A stretch of 64,000 nucleotides of DNA, taken from Actinomadura opuntiae (lineage in GTDB: Bacteria; Actinomycetota; Actinomycetes; Streptosporangiales; Streptosporangiaceae). A model generated the notes under the pieces. The model saw only the letters and a program-made list of their open reading frames with translations, was not told the DNA's origin and ran no database searches. The position numbers and the translations under genes were made by a program. The stretch spans positions 124,001-188,000 of the forward strand of contig NZ_JASNWF010000015.1 in NCBI RefSeq assembly GCF_030283205.1, written 5' to 3'. Shown here in pieces: positions 8,822 through 17,568 of this stretch. Every line of letters begins with the position of its first letter. Within the stretch, counting starts at the first letter, position 1.

Positions 8822-9679
8822 TCAGGGCCTGGCGGCGTCCAGTTCGCGCTGGACGTACTCGCGCAGCGTCGTCGGCGCCCGGCCGAGCAGCCAGGTCAGT
8901 ACGTTGGGGTTGCCCGTGATGCCGTAGCGGCTGTAGTGGCCGAAGAGTCGGTACATGATGTCGTACGGGAACTCGGCCTCGGCCAGTCGCTGGCGCTCGG
9001 GGCTCACGAGGTCGTTCAGCGCCTGGACCTCGGCGACGACCGGGCGGCCCGACAACTCGGCGAGGACCTCGGCGATCTCGTGGCCCGTGACGTAGTCGGC
9101 ACCCGACAGTTCGTAGGTCGCGTAGTGGTGGTGAGGATCGCCGACCACCTGCGCCGCCACCTCGGTGACGTCCTCCAGGTCGACGTGCGCAAGACGGGAG
9201 TCGGCCGAGTGCGGCTTGGCGTAGACGCCGGACGCGACGGAGGCGTTGACGTCGATGTTCTGGAGGTAGTGCATCGGCTGCAGGATCGTGAACGGAATCG
9301 GGGACTCGATCACGGCGCGCTCCACCGCCAGCTTGGCCTGGTGGTTCAGCAACTGCTCGATCTGCGGGTGCACCACGGAGAACTGCACGAAGTGCTGAAC
9401 GTCGTGACGGCGCGCCTCCGCGACGACGGCACGGCCGATGTCGGCCTCGCGGTGGTGGAAGAGCGGCCCGATGTGGACGACCGACTCCACGCCCTCCATC
9501 GCCTTGCGCAGATCGGACGGTTCCAGGAGGTCGGCCACGACGGTCTCGGCCGCGCCGAGTTCGCGGACCTCGTGGACCGAAGGCGCGATGTCCGCGGCCC
9601 GGACCTCTTTAGCCAGGCGCGTCAGGGCGCGGATCACGCTACGGCCGGTGCGGCCACTTGCTGCGGTTACCAGGATCAC
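8822..9679 (-). CDS. NmrA-like NAD(P)H-binding protein (copy 1)
   Basis: 285 residues from GTG 9679 behind TGGAG, the same start arrangement as its close paralogue at 14278-15141. The N-terminus VILVTAASGRTGRSVI is a Rossmann dinucleotide-binding loop of the atypical-SDR/NmrA kind. HIGPLFHHREADIG, FTILQPMHYLQN and a C-terminal GNPNVLTWLLGRAPTTLREYV follow. Such proteins are either NAD(P)H-dependent reductases or redox sensors that bind regulators. Three copies in this window (with 50000-50884) share the C-terminal block, and each adjoins a catabolic or regulatory gene. A GATAT-N5-ATATC element lies 30 bp upstream. Substrate unknown. Confidence 0.8.
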   Translation of the reverse strand: MILVTAASGRTGRSVIRALTRLAKEVRAADIAPSVHEVRELGAAETVVADLLEPSDLRKAMEGVESVVHIGPLFHHREADIGRAVVAEARRHDVQHFVQFSVVHPQIEQLLNHQAKLAVERAVIESPIPFTILQPMHYLQNIDVNASVASGVYAKPHSADSRLAHVDLEDVTEVAAQVVGDPHHHYATYELSGADYVTGHEIAEVLAELSGRPVVAEVQALNDLVSPERQRLAEAEFPYDIMYRLFGHYSRYGITGNPNVLTWLLGRAPTTLREYVQRELDAARP

Positions 9680-9709
9680 GAGGGCTCCAGACGCTCGATC
9701 GGAGGAATC

Positions 9710-9725
9710 GATATATTTGATATCA
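9710..9725. promoter_or_regulatory. GATAT-N5-ATATC element upstream of NmrA copy 1
   Basis: GATATATTTGATATCA, an inverted repeat GATAT/ATATC with a 5-bp spacer, in the leader of the 9679 gene. A 15/16 identical sequence is found at 23458-23473 in front of the ABC-transporter operon. Likely operator or operator-overlapped promoter; the binding protein is unknown. Confidence 0.45.
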
Positions 9726-9783
9726 CTACCCGTACCCACTGGGAAGCCTCGGTCCCCCACCCTCCGCATGCCCACCGGCAAAG

Positions 9784-10074
9784 CTAGGCGCCCAGCTCGC
9801 ACCACACCATCTCGCCGGGAACGCGCTCCGCCACCCCCCATTTGTCCGCCAGCTCCGACACCAGCAGCAGCCCCCGGCCGCCTTCGCCGTACTCCCTTCC
9901 GCACACCTGCGGTATGGCCAATACGCCGCCGCTGCCGTGCACCTCCACGCGTACGCCGTTGCCGTCGCCGTCGCCGTCGCCGTACGGCAGCAGGCGGAGG
10001 AGGAAGCCCCGGCCGGGGGCCAGCCGTTCGTCGACCTCCAGTAGCCGCTGGTAGGGCAGCGCCGAGTACTCCAT
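9784..10074 (-). pseudogene. Fragment of an anti-sigma-factor-like ATP-binding protein
   Basis: The C-terminal 96 codons read like the end of the HATPase_c_2 (RsbW-like) regulators common in actinomycetes: FLLRLLPYGDGDG..GVRVEVHGSGG, then REYGEGGRGLLLVSELADKWGVAERVPGEMVWCELGA. The GGRGLLLV and WCEL motifs are diagnostic. The N-box part (ELVTNAVRHA in intact relatives) is missing. An ATG at 10074 (MEYSALPYQRL) could still start a 96-residue product, but that would lack the ATP-binding Asn. Confidence 0.6.
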
Positions 10075-10132
10075 GCGCAGCGCCCGGCTCCGGCCCGGCC
10101 GCATCGGCGCCGGGGTGCCCGAGCGGGCCAGC

Positions 10133-10307
10133 ACGCCGACAGGACGTCGAGGGTGAGCCATCCGAAGCCGGCCGCCTTCACCCACATGGGGGTGGGCATG
10201 CGGGAGACGATGGACATGATGGCCAGGTGGAACACGACACCGGCGTACTCGACCGCGACGGCCCCGGGGGCGACGGCGAAGGAGACCAGCGGGGGCGTGA
10301 AGAGCAT
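10133..10307 (-). pseudogene. N-terminal fragment of a membrane protein
   Basis: About 57 codons from ATG 10307 look protein-like: MLFTPPLVSFAVAPGAVAV, then HLAIMSIVSRMPTPMWVKAAGFGWLTLDVLSA, with one probable membrane helix. After this the frame turns into low-complexity Arg/Ala and joins the ATPase fragment to its left. I do not recognise the family. Confidence 0.35.
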
Positions 10308-10567
10308 GGGGGAAGGAGGGTGAGGGTGCGGAACGCGAATTGGCCCGCGATCTGCTGGTGGATTTACGTGAACGCGGCCTGGATGTCACCCGGCCGATCC
10401 TGGTGGTGCCGTACGAAGCCGAGGCGGCTGTACCGCGCCGCGACCGACGTGTTCGATCAGCCCGCCATCCACAGGCGTCAAGAGACCGTGCAAGGTGGTC
10501 TGGCCAGGTGCCGGGCCGCACGCGCCAGTGGCGACGAGGCGACGTTGGCGGTTCAAGGCGCGCACAG

Positions 10568-11209
10568 TTAGCCGCCACCGTTGAGCCATTTCCAGACGGC
10601 GACGTAGAAGGCGGCCAGTTCCTCGGGGCGGTCATCGCCGAGTTCGTCCTGGCTGGGGGAACGTCCTTCCCGCGCGGTGTTCCAAGCGAGTACCGCGTAG
10701 CTGGGCCGGTAGTCGGCGAGTTCTTCGGGGGGAATCTGGATGGTCTGGCCCGGTATCGAGGGGGTGAGCGTGGAGGATTCGTAGACGGCGTCGAGGGACA
10801 GCATCTTCCAGATGCCGGCTCGGCGTTCCAGGCGGTAGTTCAGGCGGGTATGGGAGATCAGATCGCCCATCACAGTGTCGACTTCGACCTGGAACCGCAT
10901 TGCGACGGACACCTCGACGTAGGCTCTGTCGCCTCGCACATGCACGACCGGTGCGAGCAGATGGTGGGTGGCCACAGCTCCCCGTCGGGCCATGGCCTTC
11001 GATCCTTCTACGAAGCCGGCCCCGTCGCCGTCGTACCAGCTGAGACGGACCGAGGAGTCCGGCCAATACTGGGCCGCCATCTGGCCCCACCAGCCGCGGT
11101 CTCGTCCCTGGCGCTCGGCCAGGACGACCTGGGTGACAACCGCGATGTCGTTACCGCTTCCGGCGAGGGGCGTCTCTCGTGCGCCGACACCCGCGTCCAC
11201 TGTTTCCAT
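10568..11209 (-). CDS. SnoaL/NTF2-like fold protein
   Basis: 213 residues from ATG 11209 behind AGGAGG. The middle reads as an NTF2/SnoaL-like cone fold: VVTQVVLAERQGRDRGWWGQMAAQYWPDSSVRLSWYDGDGAGFVEGSKAMA, then THHLLAPVVHVRGDRAYVEVSVAMRF and a strand-rich NYRLERRAGIWKMLSLDAVYE. Members act as small-molecule isomerases, dehydratases or hydrolases, or as ligand carriers. The C-terminal 60 residues (IPPEELADYRPSYAVLAWNTARE) extend beyond the minimal fold. It lies 56 bp downstream of the FMN-reductase gene on the same strand, so the two are probably co-transcribed from the region carrying the TGTTATAGC element. Confidence 0.65.
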   Translation of the reverse strand: METVDAGVGARETPLAGSGNDIAVVTQVVLAERQGRDRGWWGQMAAQYWPDSSVRLSWYDGDGAGFVEGSKAMARRGAVATHHLLAPVVHVRGDRAYVEVSVAMRFQVEVDTVMGDLISHTRLNYRLERRAGIWKMLSLDAVYESSTLTPSIPGQTIQIPPEELADYRPSYAVLAWNTAREGRSPSQDELGDDRPEELAAFYVAVWKWLNGGG

Positions 11210-11265
11210 TCGATCCTCCTGTTGGAACAAGTCCTTCGGCCGTTCACCGAGCGTCATGCACGGGT

Positions 11266-11844
11266 TCAGCGCTTCGCCGGCCGCAGCTTCCCGGTGACTC
11301 TGGCCAGCTCGTCAAGCATGAGCATCGCCGCCTGATCGGCGTCGGCGTCGTTGGCGAACTTGTGCTCGGCAGTGAGCTTCTTCATGGCGAAGGGGATGTT
11401 GACCGACTCCAAGACCGGCACCATCCGCAGCGTGGTCACCACTTGCTTGAGCTGCTGGACCGCCCTGGTCCCCGCGCCGATGCCGCCGTAGCTGACGAAG
11501 CCGACCGCTTTGTCCGCCCATTCGTGGCACAGGTGGTCCAAGGCGTTCTTCATGACGGCGCTGTACCCGTAGTTGTACTCCGGTGTCACCAGCACAAAGG
11601 CGTCCGCGCGCTCCACCGTGGCACTCCAGTCGAGGGTGTGCTGATGGACGTACCGCCTGAGCCTGGGGTGGTGCGGCTCGTCCAGGAACGGCAGGTCCAC
11701 CTCGGCGAGGTCGATCACCTCGACCTCGAACATCGCGTGCTTGTCGGCCATCGCGGCGAACCAAGCGGCGAAGGCGGGCCCGATGCGCTGGGGCCGCGTG
11801 CTTCCGATGTGGATCTGCAGGAGGGGACGTGTGGTGGTCGACAT
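11266..11844 (-). CDS. NADPH-dependent FMN reductase (flavodoxin-like)
   Basis: 192 residues from ATG 11844 behind AAGGA. The N-terminal IHIGSTRPQRIG is the FMN phosphate loop, VLVTPEYNYGYSAVMKNALDHL is the family hallmark, and GFVSYGGIGAGTRAVQQLK follows. Such enzymes reduce FMN (or quinones or azo compounds) with NAD(P)H. In this setting it could supply reduced flavin to the HsaA-like oxygenase encoded at 12917-14125, which has no HpaC-type reductase of its own nearby. It is divergent from the GntR gene at 12065 with the shared operator-like element between them. Confidence 0.85.
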   Translation of the reverse strand: MSTTTRPLLQIHIGSTRPQRIGPAFAAWFAAMADKHAMFEVEVIDLAEVDLPFLDEPHHPRLRRYVHQHTLDWSATVERADAFVLVTPEYNYGYSAVMKNALDHLCHEWADKAVGFVSYGGIGAGTRAVQQLKQVVTTLRMVPVLESVNIPFAMKKLTAEHKFANDADADQAAMLMLDELARVTGKLRPAKR

Positions 11845-11966
11845 GCTGTTCCTTACGGGTTGACGGCGGGGGGAGAATTCACCCGGTGATCTCATTGGCG
11901 TTGTCTACTGGCGACGTTGCCGGGCCAGGTCGGTGTCCGAAGGTGCCCCAGCCAAGGAAGCACAGG

Positions 11967-11982
11967 TGTTATAGCATATCGC
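11967..11982. promoter_or_regulatory. Shared GntR-type operator/promoter element, site 1
   Basis: TGTTATAGCATATCGC between the divergent FMN-reductase (start 11844) and GntR (start 12065) genes. It differs by one base from the site at 27054-27069. TGTTATAGC also fits an extended -10, so operator and -10 functions may overlap. Confidence 0.6.
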
Positions 11983-12064
11983 AGGGATCGGGCGGTGTTC
12001 GGTTCCCGCGGAATTCCCTGGCGCCGTTGCGCTTGATGACGGACTGAATGTGAAAGCAGGAACG

Positions 12065-12766
12065 ATGACGGACAGCCCTGTCCCGCCAGTTGAGCCCCGC
12101 TCGGTCTCGGAACTGGTCACCATCGAGTTGCGGCGCGCGATCGTCTCGGGTGAGCTCGCGCCGGGCGAGACGTTCTCCCAGCGGAAGATCGCCTCCGATC
12201 TCAACGTCAGCTTCATCCCGGTGCGGGAGGCGTTGCGCGCGCTGGAACACGAAGGCCTGGTGATTATCAGACCGGGCCGGGGGGCCTGCGTTGCGCCGCT
12301 GTATCTGGAGGACCTCCAGGGGATCTACCGGCTTCGCCGCAACCTTGAACCCGATTTGGCGGCGCACTCCTGCACGCTGATCTCTGACGCCGAGCTGGAC
12401 CGGCTTCAGGCCCAGGTGGAGGACTTCGGAGACGAGCGGCACACCATTCAGACGGTCTACGACTCCCATCACGAGTTCCATGTGGCCTTGATCGCCCCGG
12501 CGGCGACCGTGTGGGACATGCGGGTTTTGAACTCGCTGTGGCGAGCCGCCGAGCGCTACATCCGGATCGGCTTCAGCAAGCTCGACCCCGACCCGCAGGA
12601 CAAGCCGCGTCGCCGGCACGCTCACGAGAGCCTCCTGGATGCATTCCGCCGGCGCGATCCCGCCGCCGTCGCGGACGCTGTGCTGGTCCATCTCACCAGC
12701 AACGAGCAGACGGCGCTGCGGGCGCTCGCCGACGGCCAGTACCTGGCGACCAGGTCCGAGTCCTGA
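12065..12766 (+). CDS. GntR-family regulator, FCD subfamily (copy 1)
   Basis: 233 residues from ATG 12065 (GTG 12050 is an alternative). The winged HTH is ELVTIELRRAIVSGELAPGETFSQRKIASDLNVSFIPVREALRALEHEGLV, followed by RPGRGACVAPL. The FCD ligand domain starts at EDLQGIYRLRRNLEPDLA, with metal-ligand-type residues in SHHEFHVALI and the HAHESLLDAF helix. The closest relative in the window is the GntR at 27388-28077, which shares DDLRAIYRLRRKMEPEL. FCD regulators usually sense organic acids or pathway intermediates and repress adjacent catabolic operons. The flanking TGTTATA elements are the likely operators. Confidence 0.88.
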   Translation: MTDSPVPPVEPRSVSELVTIELRRAIVSGELAPGETFSQRKIASDLNVSFIPVREALRALEHEGLVIIRPGRGACVAPLYLEDLQGIYRLRRNLEPDLAAHSCTLISDAELDRLQAQVEDFGDERHTIQTVYDSHHEFHVALIAPAATVWDMRVLNSLWRAAERYIRIGFSKLDPDPQDKPRRRHAHESLLDAFRRRDPAAVADAVLVHLTSNEQTALRALADGQYLATRSES

Positions 12767-12916
12767 CCGGGCCGAGTCCCGACCGGCGGTGGCGAACTGC
12801 ACGATGCCGCCGCGCTCGTTCACCCGGGCCGCCCCCGTTCGCCCGCGCCGCCCCCGTTCGCCCGCGCCGGGCCTGGCCCCCCGATACCGGTTCCTCGCCT
12901 GCCGACCTGTCACCTT

Positions 12917-14125
12917 CTAGATCATGGGGGTGATCCGCTCGTCGGAGCCGACGAGCGCTTTGCCGTAGATCTCGTAGCAGACCATCGGCAGGATGCCGGC
13001 ATGGCGGGCGGCGACCTCGGAGTCGCGCCAGATCCGCTGGAGCGGGTTGGCCTCGGCGAAGGCGCCCGACCCGTGCGCGTAGAGCAGGATGTCCGTCGCC
13101 TTCACCACGTTCTCGATGGCCCAGGCGATGTCCGCACGGATCCGTGCCCTGTCCAGGAAGGTGAGCTTCTCGCCCCGTGCCGCTGCCCTGTCCAGGTCGT
13201 CGGTCACCCGGTGGGCGTGGAAGTGGGCGGTGTCGAGCAGCATGGTCGCCTGCGCCAGCTGGATCTGAAAGGCCACTGAGTCGGCTTGCCGCGCGTAGAT
13301 GGTGTTGGCGATGCCCTTGGTGGCGGCCTTGGCCTTGACGATCTCCAGCGCGGCCCGCCCGAGGCCGAGCTGCGGCCCGACCATGCCCACCGCGAAGAAC
13401 GGCCCGAGGGGCGATTGGTAGAGGAGTTCGTCGGTGAACTCGGTCGGGAAGTCGCCCTCGATCGCCGGGCCGACCGACATGATCCGGTGCTCGGGGACGA
13501 ACACGTCCTTGGCGACGAGGCAGTTGGAGCCCGAGGCGCGCATCCCGGCGACGAACCAGGTGTCCTCCAGTTCGAGGTCGCTTCTCGGCAGCAGGGCCAT
13601 GGCCATGTCGACGACCTCGCCGTCGTCATCGGTGACGGGCATGCTGAGGACGGCCCAGTCGGCATGCCAGGATCCGGAATTGTAGAACCACTTCCCGGTG
13701 ACCTCATGCCCTCCGGCCACCTTCCTGGATTCGACGCGCGGTGAGAACACGCCCGATACCAGCGCGCCGGGGTTCGAACCCCAGACGTCGTCCTGAGCCT
13801 GGGCGGAGAAGCAGCCGGCCAGCCACGCACCCGAGTTGAGGAGCGACACCACCCATGCCGTGCCGCCGTCCGCCTCGCCCACGGCCGCGGAGACGTCGAC
13901 CAGCGCGCGCATCGAGGTCTCGAATCCGCCGTAGCGCTTGGGCTGCAAGATCCTGAACAGTCCCGCCTGCTTGAGGGCTTGGATGCTCTCCTCGACCACA
14001 CGCCGATCCTGCTCACCCTGCGCCGAGTTCTTGCGCAGCAGCGGTTGCAGCCTCTCGGCGCGAGCAACGAGTTCCGTCACATCTGGGGTACCGGCAGTGG
14101 GGTCGGTCTTCATCGGGGTGGTCAT
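12917..14125 (-). CDS. HsaA-like flavin-dependent monooxygenase, oxygenase component (copy 1)
   Basis: 402 residues with the acyl-CoA-dehydrogenase fold used by group D two-component monooxygenases (HsaA, HpaB/C2, DszC relatives), which hydroxylate phenols with FMNH2 or FADH2 and O2. Start ATG 14125 follows GGAGGAG. Motifs: LKQAGLFRILQPKRYGGFE, VGEADGGTAWVVSLLNSGAW, TGKWFYNSGSWHADWAVL, DTWFVAGMRASGSNCLVAKDVFVPEHR, and the C-terminal GSGAFAEANPLQRIWRDSEVAARHAG. The Ser/Asn and His positions of the flavin pocket look conserved. About 60% of its landmarks recur in copy 2 at 23535-24752. It lies 150 bp downstream of an NmrA gene in the same train. Confidence 0.88.
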   Translation of the reverse strand: MTTPMKTDPTAGTPDVTELVARAERLQPLLRKNSAQGEQDRRVVEESIQALKQAGLFRILQPKRYGGFETSMRALVDVSAAVGEADGGTAWVVSLLNSGAWLAGCFSAQAQDDVWGSNPGALVSGVFSPRVESRKVAGGHEVTGKWFYNSGSWHADWAVLSMPVTDDDGEVVDMAMALLPRSDLELEDTWFVAGMRASGSNCLVAKDVFVPEHRIMSVGPAIEGDFPTEFTDELLYQSPLGPFFAVGMVGPQLGLGRAALEIVKAKAATKGIANTIYARQADSVAFQIQLAQATMLLDTAHFHAHRVTDDLDRAAARGEKLTFLDRARIRADIAWAIENVVKATDILLYAHGSGAFAEANPLQRIWRDSEVAARHAGILPMVCYEIYGKALVGSDERITPMI

Positions 14126-14277
14126 GCGTCTCCTCCGGAGATCATCGCGCCCAAGAGCGCGGGATATCTGAATGCGGGCGGGTGACCGCACCGCCAACGG
14201 GCACGGCGGTGCCGAGCGGGTGAGGTGGACGATGGAACGGGGTGGACGACGGGCCTGCCGGGGTCACCGGCAAGCGC

Positions 14278-15141
14278 TCAGTTGTCGGTGGCCGCGGCCT
14301 GGAGCTCGCGCACCACGTACTCGCGAAGCGTTGTCGGGGGGCGGCCGAGCAGCCAGCCGAGCACATTCGGGTTGCCCGTGATGCCGTAGCGGCTGTAGTG
14401 GCCCCACAGGCGGTACATGGCGTCGTAGGGGAACTCGTCCTCCTCGCGCCGTTGACGTCCGCTGCTCGCAAAGTCGCTCAGCGGCTGGAGCTCGGTGGTG
14501 ATGGGCCGTCCCGCCACCTCCCCGATGACGGCCGCGATCTGGTGACCGTTCACGTAATCAGAACCGCACAACTCGTAGGTCGCGTAGTGGTGGTGCGGAT
14601 CCCCGACCACCTTGGCCGCCACGGTCGTGACGTCCTCGAGGTCCACCTGCGCCAGCCGCGAGTCGTGGGAGAAGGGTTTGCGGTGCACCCCCGACCGGAC
14701 CGTCGCGGCGACGTCGATGTTCTGCAGGTAGTGCATCGGCTGGAGGATCGTGAACGGAATCGGCGACTGGATCACCGCGCGCTCCACGGCCAGTTTGGCC
14801 TGATGGTTGAGCAGCGCCTCGATCTGCGGGTGCACCACCGAGAACTGCACGAAGTGCTCGACCTCGGCGCGCCGCGCCTCGGCGACCACGGCGTGCCCGA
14901 TCTCCGCCTCGCGGTGGTGGAACAGAGGGCCGATGTGGATGACCGACTTGATGCCCTGCATGGCCTTGCGCAGATCGCCGGGTTCGAGCAGATCGGCCAC
15001 CACAGCCTCATCGGCTCCGTGGTCTCGCAGCTCACTGACCGACGGCGCGATATCCGCGGCCCTGACGCGCTTCCCCGCGCGCACGAGCGCTCTCACCAGG
15101 CTGCGGCCGGTCCGGCCGCTGGCCGCTGTCACCAGAATCAC
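14278..15141 (-). CDS. NmrA-like NAD(P)H-binding protein (copy 2)
   Basis: 287 residues from GTG 15141 behind GGAGG. It is nearly collinear with copy 1: ILVTAASGRTGRSLVRALVRAGK, SVIHIGPLFHHREAEIG, FTILQPMHYLQNIDV, DPHHHYATYELCGSDYVNG, and GNPNVLGWLLGRPPTTLREYV. It is the first gene after the TGTTATAAC element at 15204-15221 and precedes the copy-1 monooxygenase, so it probably belongs to the same GntR regulon. It may be a reductase acting on a quinone or enone intermediate, or a redox sensor. No catalytic Tyr-Lys pair of classical SDRs is evident, which favours atypical-SDR or sensor behaviour. Confidence 0.82.
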   Translation of the reverse strand: MILVTAASGRTGRSLVRALVRAGKRVRAADIAPSVSELRDHGADEAVVADLLEPGDLRKAMQGIKSVIHIGPLFHHREAEIGHAVVAEARRAEVEHFVQFSVVHPQIEALLNHQAKLAVERAVIQSPIPFTILQPMHYLQNIDVAATVRSGVHRKPFSHDSRLAQVDLEDVTTVAAKVVGDPHHHYATYELCGSDYVNGHQIAAVIGEVAGRPITTELQPLSDFASSGRQRREEDEFPYDAMYRLWGHYSRYGITGNPNVLGWLLGRPPTTLREYVVRELQAAATDN

Positions 15142-15203
15142 GAGGGAACCTCCAGATCACCTCACCCGCTGGTCACCGGGCGGGCCGAGTGACACCAAGC
15201 GAG

Positions 15204-15221
15204 TGTTATAACTTATATCGC
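15204..15221. promoter_or_regulatory. Shared GntR-type operator/promoter element, site 2
   Basis: TGTTATAACTTATATCGC, upstream of NmrA copy 2 (start 15141). It has the perfect palindromic core GTTATAAC and the same ATATCGC tail as the other sites, with two extra bases. Confidence 0.6.
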
Positions 15222-15260
15222 GTTGGGCGTGTCGCGGATAGACAGGGATGCGCCGCCGGG

Positions 15261-15905
15261 TCAGGAGGCGACGGTGAATCGTTGGCGGCGATGGGCGGGG
15301 CGTTCGATCTCGTCGACGAAGGCCGTAGCGAAGTCCGCCCCGGAGATCTGCGAGAGGCCCTCTTCGTCGGTCAGCATGACCTCGCCGCCCACGCGGTACT
15401 TCCCCGTCGCTTCGCCGGGCGCGTAGTGCCCGAAACCCATGGGCGGGCTCAGCACGAACCAGTCCAGACCGGGGTCGCTGTTGCGCAGTGCTTGCAGGAC
15501 CTCATCGCTGATGCGCGCGTGGGCCCGGAACTGCGCGGGAAACGCCGGAGCGTCGTAAACCTTGGGCCCGTCGGCCGCTACCAGCAAGGACCCGGCCCCG
15601 CCGACCACGCCGAGGCGGGCACCACTGCCGCGGGCGATGTCGGCGATCTCCTGATTCACCTTGACGAAGTCGTCGTGAAGTTCCCCGCTGGGCGCCAGCG
15701 CGACGACGATCACCTCAGCGCCCGCCGTAGCGTGCTCGAGGTCGCGCCGGACAAGGACGGACCCGGTCGCCGAGACGACGCCGGCGGTTGCATTGCGGGG
15801 GGCGTTGCGGCTGAAGGCGACGACTTGATGCCCCCGTGCGGCCGCTTCGCGGGCGATGGCGCTCCCGGCGTATCCGGTGCCGCCCAGAACGGTGATGCGG
15901 ATCAT
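15261..15905 (-). CDS. NAD(P)-dependent oxidoreductase/epimerase-like (NAD(P)H-binding)
   Basis: 214 residues from ATG 15905 behind GGGAGA. Rossmann motif ITVLGGTGYAGSAIAREAAARGHQVVAFSR at the N-terminus, central GLGVVGGAGSL-like segment (SGARLGVVGGAGSLLVAADG), and DWFVLSPPMGFGHYAPGEATGKYRVGG, typical of small PF13460-type NAD(P)H-binding proteins. Unlike the three NmrA-like proteins of the window it is short and lacks the GNPNVL C-terminus. It is the last gene of the train that begins with the ABC transporter at 23386; the operator-like site at 15204 lies just past its stop codon and belongs to the next unit. Confidence 0.75.
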   Translation of the reverse strand: MIRITVLGGTGYAGSAIAREAAARGHQVVAFSRNAPRNATAGVVSATGSVLVRRDLEHATAGAEVIVVALAPSGELHDDFVKVNQEIADIARGSGARLGVVGGAGSLLVAADGPKVYDAPAFPAQFRAHARISDEVLQALRNSDPGLDWFVLSPPMGFGHYAPGEATGKYRVGGEVMLTDEEGLSQISGADFATAFVDEIERPAHRRQRFTVAS

Positions 15906-16180
15906 GAGATCTCCCAACTGTTGTGCGCCGAGAACCCTCCCCGCCGCGGGATGCCCCGGTGCCGGGAGAGGGCTCGCTCCCCGCGCCGGGACCTTGCTTT
16001 TTGGCTGGCTCCCGACCGCTTGCCACGCGGCGGGAAGCCCGCTTCACCAACCGGCATGCGCGGGCCCCCTCGGCGTCTCCGGTCGCGTGGAGCCATCCCC
16101 TGTCCTGCCCGGTCCTCGTGAGCAGGCGCGGCGTCGCCCCGTCCGGAGGGGCTAGCAGGCTCGGGCTGGCCGACATCGGG

Positions 16181-16648
16181 TCAGCCGCCCTCGACCGACA
16201 GGACGTCGGCCACCAGCGACCCCGAAGTCCGGTGCGCGTAGGCGTTGCGAACGGCCGGAACCAGAGCCCTGGCACGCTCGGGGTCGGCGTGCTCGGCACG
16301 GAGCTTGAGGATGTCTCCGGACCGGCGATCGGAGGGCACATCGGCGGTACGGGCGGTGATCAGAACGTGGAAGTGGGGGTACGCCTCACCGAACATGAGC
16401 ATGTACGTCGCCTCCGCTCCGGTGGCGTGAGTGACGGCGGCGACCAGATCCCCGGCTCGCCGGCCGAACGTCTCCTGCTCCCCTTCACTGAGACCGGTGA
16501 TCCGGTCGGCGTGGCGCCGGGCGCGCAGGAAGAACCACCCGGGGACGTCGTAGCCGGGGACGATCTCGGCGGCCCAGAGCTCGTCGCGGAACACCACGTC
16601 GGACTCGTCGGCCTGCTCGAGGTCACAGATCGGGCACTGCGATTCCAT
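16181..16648 (-). CDS. HIT-family protein with altered histidine triad
   Basis: 155 residues from ATG 16648 behind AGGGAG. The N-terminus MESQCPICDL with C-x2-C and VPGYDVPGWFFLRARRHADRITGLSE is typical of HIT (histidine triad) nucleotide hydrolases and transferases. The triad region reads PHFHVLI instead of the canonical H-x-H-x-H, so the third His, normally beside the nucleophile, is Leu. Activity may therefore differ from AMP-lysine/Ap4A hydrolases. It sits between the FAH hydrolase and the NAD(P)-binding gene in the catabolic train. Its role in that pathway is unclear. Confidence 0.75.
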   Translation of the reverse strand: MESQCPICDLEQADESDVVFRDELWAAEIVPGYDVPGWFFLRARRHADRITGLSEGEQETFGRRAGDLVAAVTHATGAEATYMLMFGEAYPHFHVLITARTADVPSDRRSGDILKLRAEHADPERARALVPAVRNAYAHRTSGSLVADVLSVEGG

Positions 16649-16722
16649 TAGCTGCTCCCTGGGGGTCGGGTTGTGTGCGGTGGCGGATGCAGGGACGGCG
16701 AAGACGGGGGCTGGGGTGACCG

Positions 16723-17568
16723 TCACGACCCGCCGCGAAAACGCGTGCGGATCGATCCGATGCCCTCGATGCTGGTGACAAGCTCGTCACCCGGTTTGAG
16801 TAGCACTTTGGGTTCGCGCGCGAAGCCGATGCCCGCCGGCGTGCCGGTGAAGATGACGTCGCCGGGTTTAAGGGTCACGATCGCCGACAGCCGCGCGATG
16901 ATCTCGGCGACCGGGAAGATCATGAGCTTGGTGCGTGATTGCTGCATCGGCGTGCCGTTGAGAGCGCAGCCGATCGCGAGGGCGTCGGGGTCCTTGAATT
17001 CATCGGCCGACACCAGAGCCGGTCCCATCGGCGCGAAGCCGGGGAAGGACTTTCCCATGTTGAACTGCGGGGTGGGCGGCCGGAGCTGGGTGTCGCGCTC
17101 GGACAGGTCCTGTCCCACGGTGAGCCCGGCGACGCAGTCCCAGGCCTGGCCCGTGTCGATCCGATGGGCGTGCTTGCCCATGACGACGACCAGTTCGGCC
17201 TCGAAGTCCACCGAGCCCGGCGGCAGTTCGACTTCGGCGAACGGCCCGGTGATCGATGAGGAGAACTTGGTGAACACCACCATGGAGTCGGTGGGCACGT
17301 CCAGTCCCGCTTCTTCGGCATGGTCAAGGTAGTTGAGACCGATCGCGAAGACCTGCCCCGGTTGCGGAACCGGTGAATCCAGCCGCGCCTCCTCCAACGG
17401 TTTCGCCGCGGCCCCTCCGGCTTCGACGGCCCAGGCTCTGAACTCCGTCCACCGGTGGTAGACGGCCTGAATATCCATTGAGAACAGGCCGTTGCTTGCC
17501 TCGGCGACGTCGATCACCGCATCGCCCGCGAGCAGTCCCAGCCTGCCCGCCATGTTGACGATCCGCAT
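16723..17568 (-). CDS. Fumarylacetoacetate-hydrolase-family enzyme (copy 1)
   Basis: 281 residues from ATG 17568 behind GAGGAG. FAH fold with FAIGLNYLDHAEEAGL, the metal-binding Glu pair in VDFEAELVVVMGKHAHRI, Asp in AGLTVGQDLSERD, and MIFPVAEIIARLSAIVTLKPGDVIFTGTPAGIGFAREP. Family members cleave C-C bonds of acylpyruvates, or hydrate or decarboxylate oxo-enoates, in meta-cleavage and gentisate routes. Adjacent to an extradiol-type dioxygenase gene, it is the best candidate for processing the ring-cleavage product. A second, diverged FAH gene lies at 38229-39128. Confidence 0.88.
   Translation of the reverse strand: MRIVNMAGRLGLLAGDAVIDVAEASNGLFSMDIQAVYHRWTEFRAWAVEAGGAAAKPLEEARLDSPVPQPGQVFAIGLNYLDHAEEAGLDVPTDSMVVFTKFSSSITGPFAEVELPPGSVDFEAELVVVMGKHAHRIDTGQAWDCVAGLTVGQDLSERDTQLRPPTPQFNMGKSFPGFAPMGPALVSADEFKDPDALAIGCALNGTPMQQSRTKLMIFPVAEIIARLSAIVTLKPGDVIFTGTPAGIGFAREPKVLLKPGDELVTSIEGIGSIRTRFRGGS

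Noticed and set aside
12829..12866. Tandem direct repeat CCGCCCCCGTTCGCCCGCG (two copies)
   Set aside because: Short GC-rich duplication in a convergent intergenic gap, no sign of function.
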